64,000 nt of DNA, taken from assembly GCA_003162055.1 (NCBI GenBank), contig PMNA01000013.1:239443-303442 (forward strand), in the 5' to 3' direction. Below, piece after piece: positions 62,755 to 64,000 of the stretch. Made by a program: the position numbers and the translations under genes. Source of the DNA: Actinomycetota bacterium (GTDB lineage Bacteria; Actinomycetota; Thermoleophilia; Gaiellales; Gaiellaceae). Position 1 is the stretch's first letter. The number at the start of each line of letters is the position of its first letter. The notes beneath the pieces are model-generated. The model was given only the letters and a program-made list of their open reading frames with translations, searched no databases and was not told where the DNA came from.

Positions 62755-63315
62755 ATGGGGTTCGCGGACGTCTGGAACCGGACGCTCGTCTATTTCGGCA
62801 TAGCCGAAGAGGAAGACTGGGACGAGAACGGTTATGTGACCGAAGAGGCTGAGCGCTCTTACAGCGACCGGCCTAATGTGCGACGGCTGACGCCGCGTCA
62901 ACGCGCTGCCGAGGAGCTGGATGAGTGGAGCGAGCCCGAGAGCCCGCGTCCGCGCCACCGCGGCGTGACGCTGCGCCCGACGACCCGTCTGCGCGGCGTG
63001 GAGGCGCCTGCGCCGGTGCCCGACGCCGGAGTCTCGCCGGCGCGTGTTCATCTCGTCATCCCGCGCGGTTTCAACGACGCGCAGCAGATCGCCGATCACT
63101 TCAAGCAAGGGATACCCGTGATCCTCAATCTGCAGGGCGTCGACAGCGAGCTCTCCAAGCGGCTGGTTGATTTCGCCAGCGGGCTCACCTATGCGCTCGA
63201 CGGCGGGATGCAGCGAGTTGCTGACAAGGTCTTCCTGCTCACGCCGCAGCACGTAGAGGTCTCGGCCGAGGAGCGTGCCCGGATGATCGAGCGTGGCTTC
63301 TTCAATCAGGCGTAG
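62755..63315 (+). CDS. sepF: Cell division protein SepF
   Basis: A 186-residue protein anchoring FtsZ to the membrane in bacteria without FtsA. The N-terminal MGFADVWNRTLVYFGIAE forms the amphipathic membrane helix; an acidic and Pro/Arg-rich linker follows, then the SepF core (VHLVIPRGFNDAQQIADHF, IPVILNLQGVD, RLVDFASGLTYALDGGMQRV, VFLLTPQHVEV). ATG 62755 gives the canonical membrane-binding start; the longer frame upstream is spurious. Its partner FtsZ lies 30 kb upstream. Confidence 0.95.
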   Translation: MGFADVWNRTLVYFGIAEEEDWDENGYVTEEAERSYSDRPNVRRLTPRQRAAEELDEWSEPESPRPRHRGVTLRPTTRLRGVEAPAPVPDAGVSPARVHLVIPRGFNDAQQIADHFKQGIPVILNLQGVDSELSKRLVDFASGLTYALDGGMQRVADKVFLLTPQHVEVSAEERARMIERGFFNQA

Positions 63316-63347
63316 GAACGAGCGCGAGCGGCGCGAATTGACGCACT

Positions 63348-63656
63348 GTGGGCACTGAGGCCAGCTTGACGATGCTCTGTTCTGTCACCGACCAGGTGAT
63401 GGCGCTGGTGAACGTCTTCGTCAGCGTCTACTCGCTGATCATCTTTCTCTACGTTCTCAGCTCCTGGATCCCGTTGCCCTACAACCGCAGCCTGAATCGG
63501 ATTCGCCGCTTTCTCGCTGACGCCTGCGATCCCTATCTCCGCCTGTTTCGGCGCCTGCTGCCGTCCCTCGGAGGAATCGATCTCTCTCCAATCGTCGCCG
63601 TGCTGGTGCTCTGGCTGGGCGATCGGTTGGTGTACGAAGTGCTTTCGCGGTTCTGA
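63348..63656 (+). CDS. YggT family membrane protein
   Basis: A 102-residue protein with two membrane helices (VFVSVYSLIIFLYVLSSW and LSPIVAVLVLWLGDRLV) and the family motif DPYLRLFRRLLPSLGGIDLSP. YggT proteins occur beside sepF and divIVA in many bacteria and take part in osmotic or division functions. GTG 63348 or ATG 63372 as start. 15 bp separate it from divIVA. Confidence 0.9.
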   Translation: MGTEASLTMLCSVTDQVMALVNVFVSVYSLIIFLYVLSSWIPLPYNRSLNRIRRFLADACDPYLRLFRRLLPSLGGIDLSPIVAVLVLWLGDRLVYEVLSRF

Positions 63657-63671
63657 CAAGGAGGCATTCCA

Positions 63672-64000
63672 ATGGCCCTGACGCCCGTAGAGATAAGACA
63701 CATCCGCCTCCGCAAGGCTCTGTTCGGCTACCAGACCAGACAGACCGACGAGCTGCTCGCCGACATCGTCGACAGCTTCGAGGACGTCTGGCGCGATCGC
63801 GCGGATCTCTCCGACAAGATCGAGCAGCTGGGAGCGGAGCTGGTTCGCTACCGGGAGCTCGAGCAGCTTCTGCGCACGACCCTGGTCTCGGCCGAGCGGG
63901 CGTCGCAGCAGATGACCGACCAGACCCGGCGCGAGACCGAGTCGGTGTTGGACGAGGCCCGAGCAGAGGCGCGTGAGATCCTGCGCGAGGCAACGGCCGA
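63672..64000 (+). CDS. divIVA: DivIVA/Wag31-type protein, N-terminal part (runs off the window)
   Basis: ATG 63672 has AAGGAGG 8 bp upstream. The 109 visible residues start MALTPVEIRHIRLRKALFGYQ, then a DELLADIVDSFEDVW segment, the DivIVA membrane-binding N-domain, followed by a coiled coil (KIEQLGAELVRYRELEQLL) and an Ala/Glu/Arg-rich helix. DivIVA binds negatively curved membrane at poles or septum and guides growth. The gene continues beyond base 64000. Confidence 0.93.
   Translation, partial: MALTPVEIRHIRLRKALFGYQTRQTDELLADIVDSFEDVWRDRADLSDKIEQLGAELVRYRELEQLLRTTLVSAERASQQMTDQTRRETESVLDEARAEAREILREATA

Noticed and set aside
1..64000. CRISPR arrays, tRNA or rRNA genes, integrases, transposases
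   Set aside because: I looked for regularly spaced repeats, tRNA-like GTTCGA arms, rRNA-like blocks and DDE or tyrosine recombinase motifs and saw none.

Overview
The window is 64 kb of high-GC bacterial DNA, most likely from an actinobacterium, possibly Thermoleophilia-like (inference). Support for this: a complete division and cell-wall (dcw) cluster without ftsA but with sepF and divIVA; a MurE carrying the DNPR motif of meso-diaminopimelate ligases; a MurA with Asp in place of the catalytic Cys, as in mycobacteria; many GTG starts in 4-bp stop/start overlaps; and a two-gene GcvP. Base composition is not uniform. The first 14 kb is clearly lower in G+C (26 of 60 bases at 8281-8340; 35 of 60 at 13561-13620) than the dcw region (46 of 60 at 22441-22500).

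Region 1-9 kb is the most unusual part. Four + strand genes sit together: a partial membrane-anchored surface protein whose missing N-terminus I suspect carries a VWA domain, a 1040-residue tubulin/FtsZ-like GTPase of the Tubulin_2 type, a 795-residue protein with about four central membrane segments, and a 660-residue relative of the plant nuclear ion channels CASTOR/POLLUX. I read them as one membrane-associated cytoskeletal/channel module. Region 9-14 kb has a small basic protein, an HD-domain protein, a large STAND-type ATPase, ispF, and a protein that looks built of homing-endonuclease-associated repeats plus helix-turn-helix units. At about 14.16 kb composition jumps and a response regulator lacking its receiver domain begins, which looks like an island edge or an assembly join.

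Region 14.5-32 kb holds ogt, a SpoIIM-like membrane protein, a PfkB kinase and then mraZ-rsmH-ftsL-ftsI-murE-murF-mraY-murD-ftsW-murG-murC-murB-ftsQ-ftsZ. A three-repeat MraZ box lies upstream of mraZ and a good promoter upstream of ftsZ. Region 32-36.5 kb is the glycine cleavage operon gcvT-gcvH-gcvPA-gcvPB. Region 36.6-46 kb carries a zinc-ribbon membrane protein, two ABC systems, rlmN and a Ca2+/H+ antiporter.

Region 46-54.6 kb is accessory: a Cys-rich protein, two M29 aminopeptidase paralogues, a glycosyltransferase with a G-quadruplex motif in its leader, a class C beta-lactamase-like lipoprotein gene broken by one amber codon, three copies of an intergenic repeat, an EEP hydrolase, a class V aminotransferase and an HD protein. 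Region 54.7-64 kb returns to core genes: murA, a HisB homologue lacking most metal ligands, ridA, an MFS transporter, a DHH-CBS-tRNA nucleotidyltransferase fusion, pgeF, a yggS-type PLP protein, a small HTH/zinc protein, sepF, yggT and the start of divIVA. The usual ftsZ-ylmD-ylmE-sepF-yggT-divIVA string is thus split by about 29 kb. I saw no tRNA, rRNA, CRISPR array, integrase or transposase.
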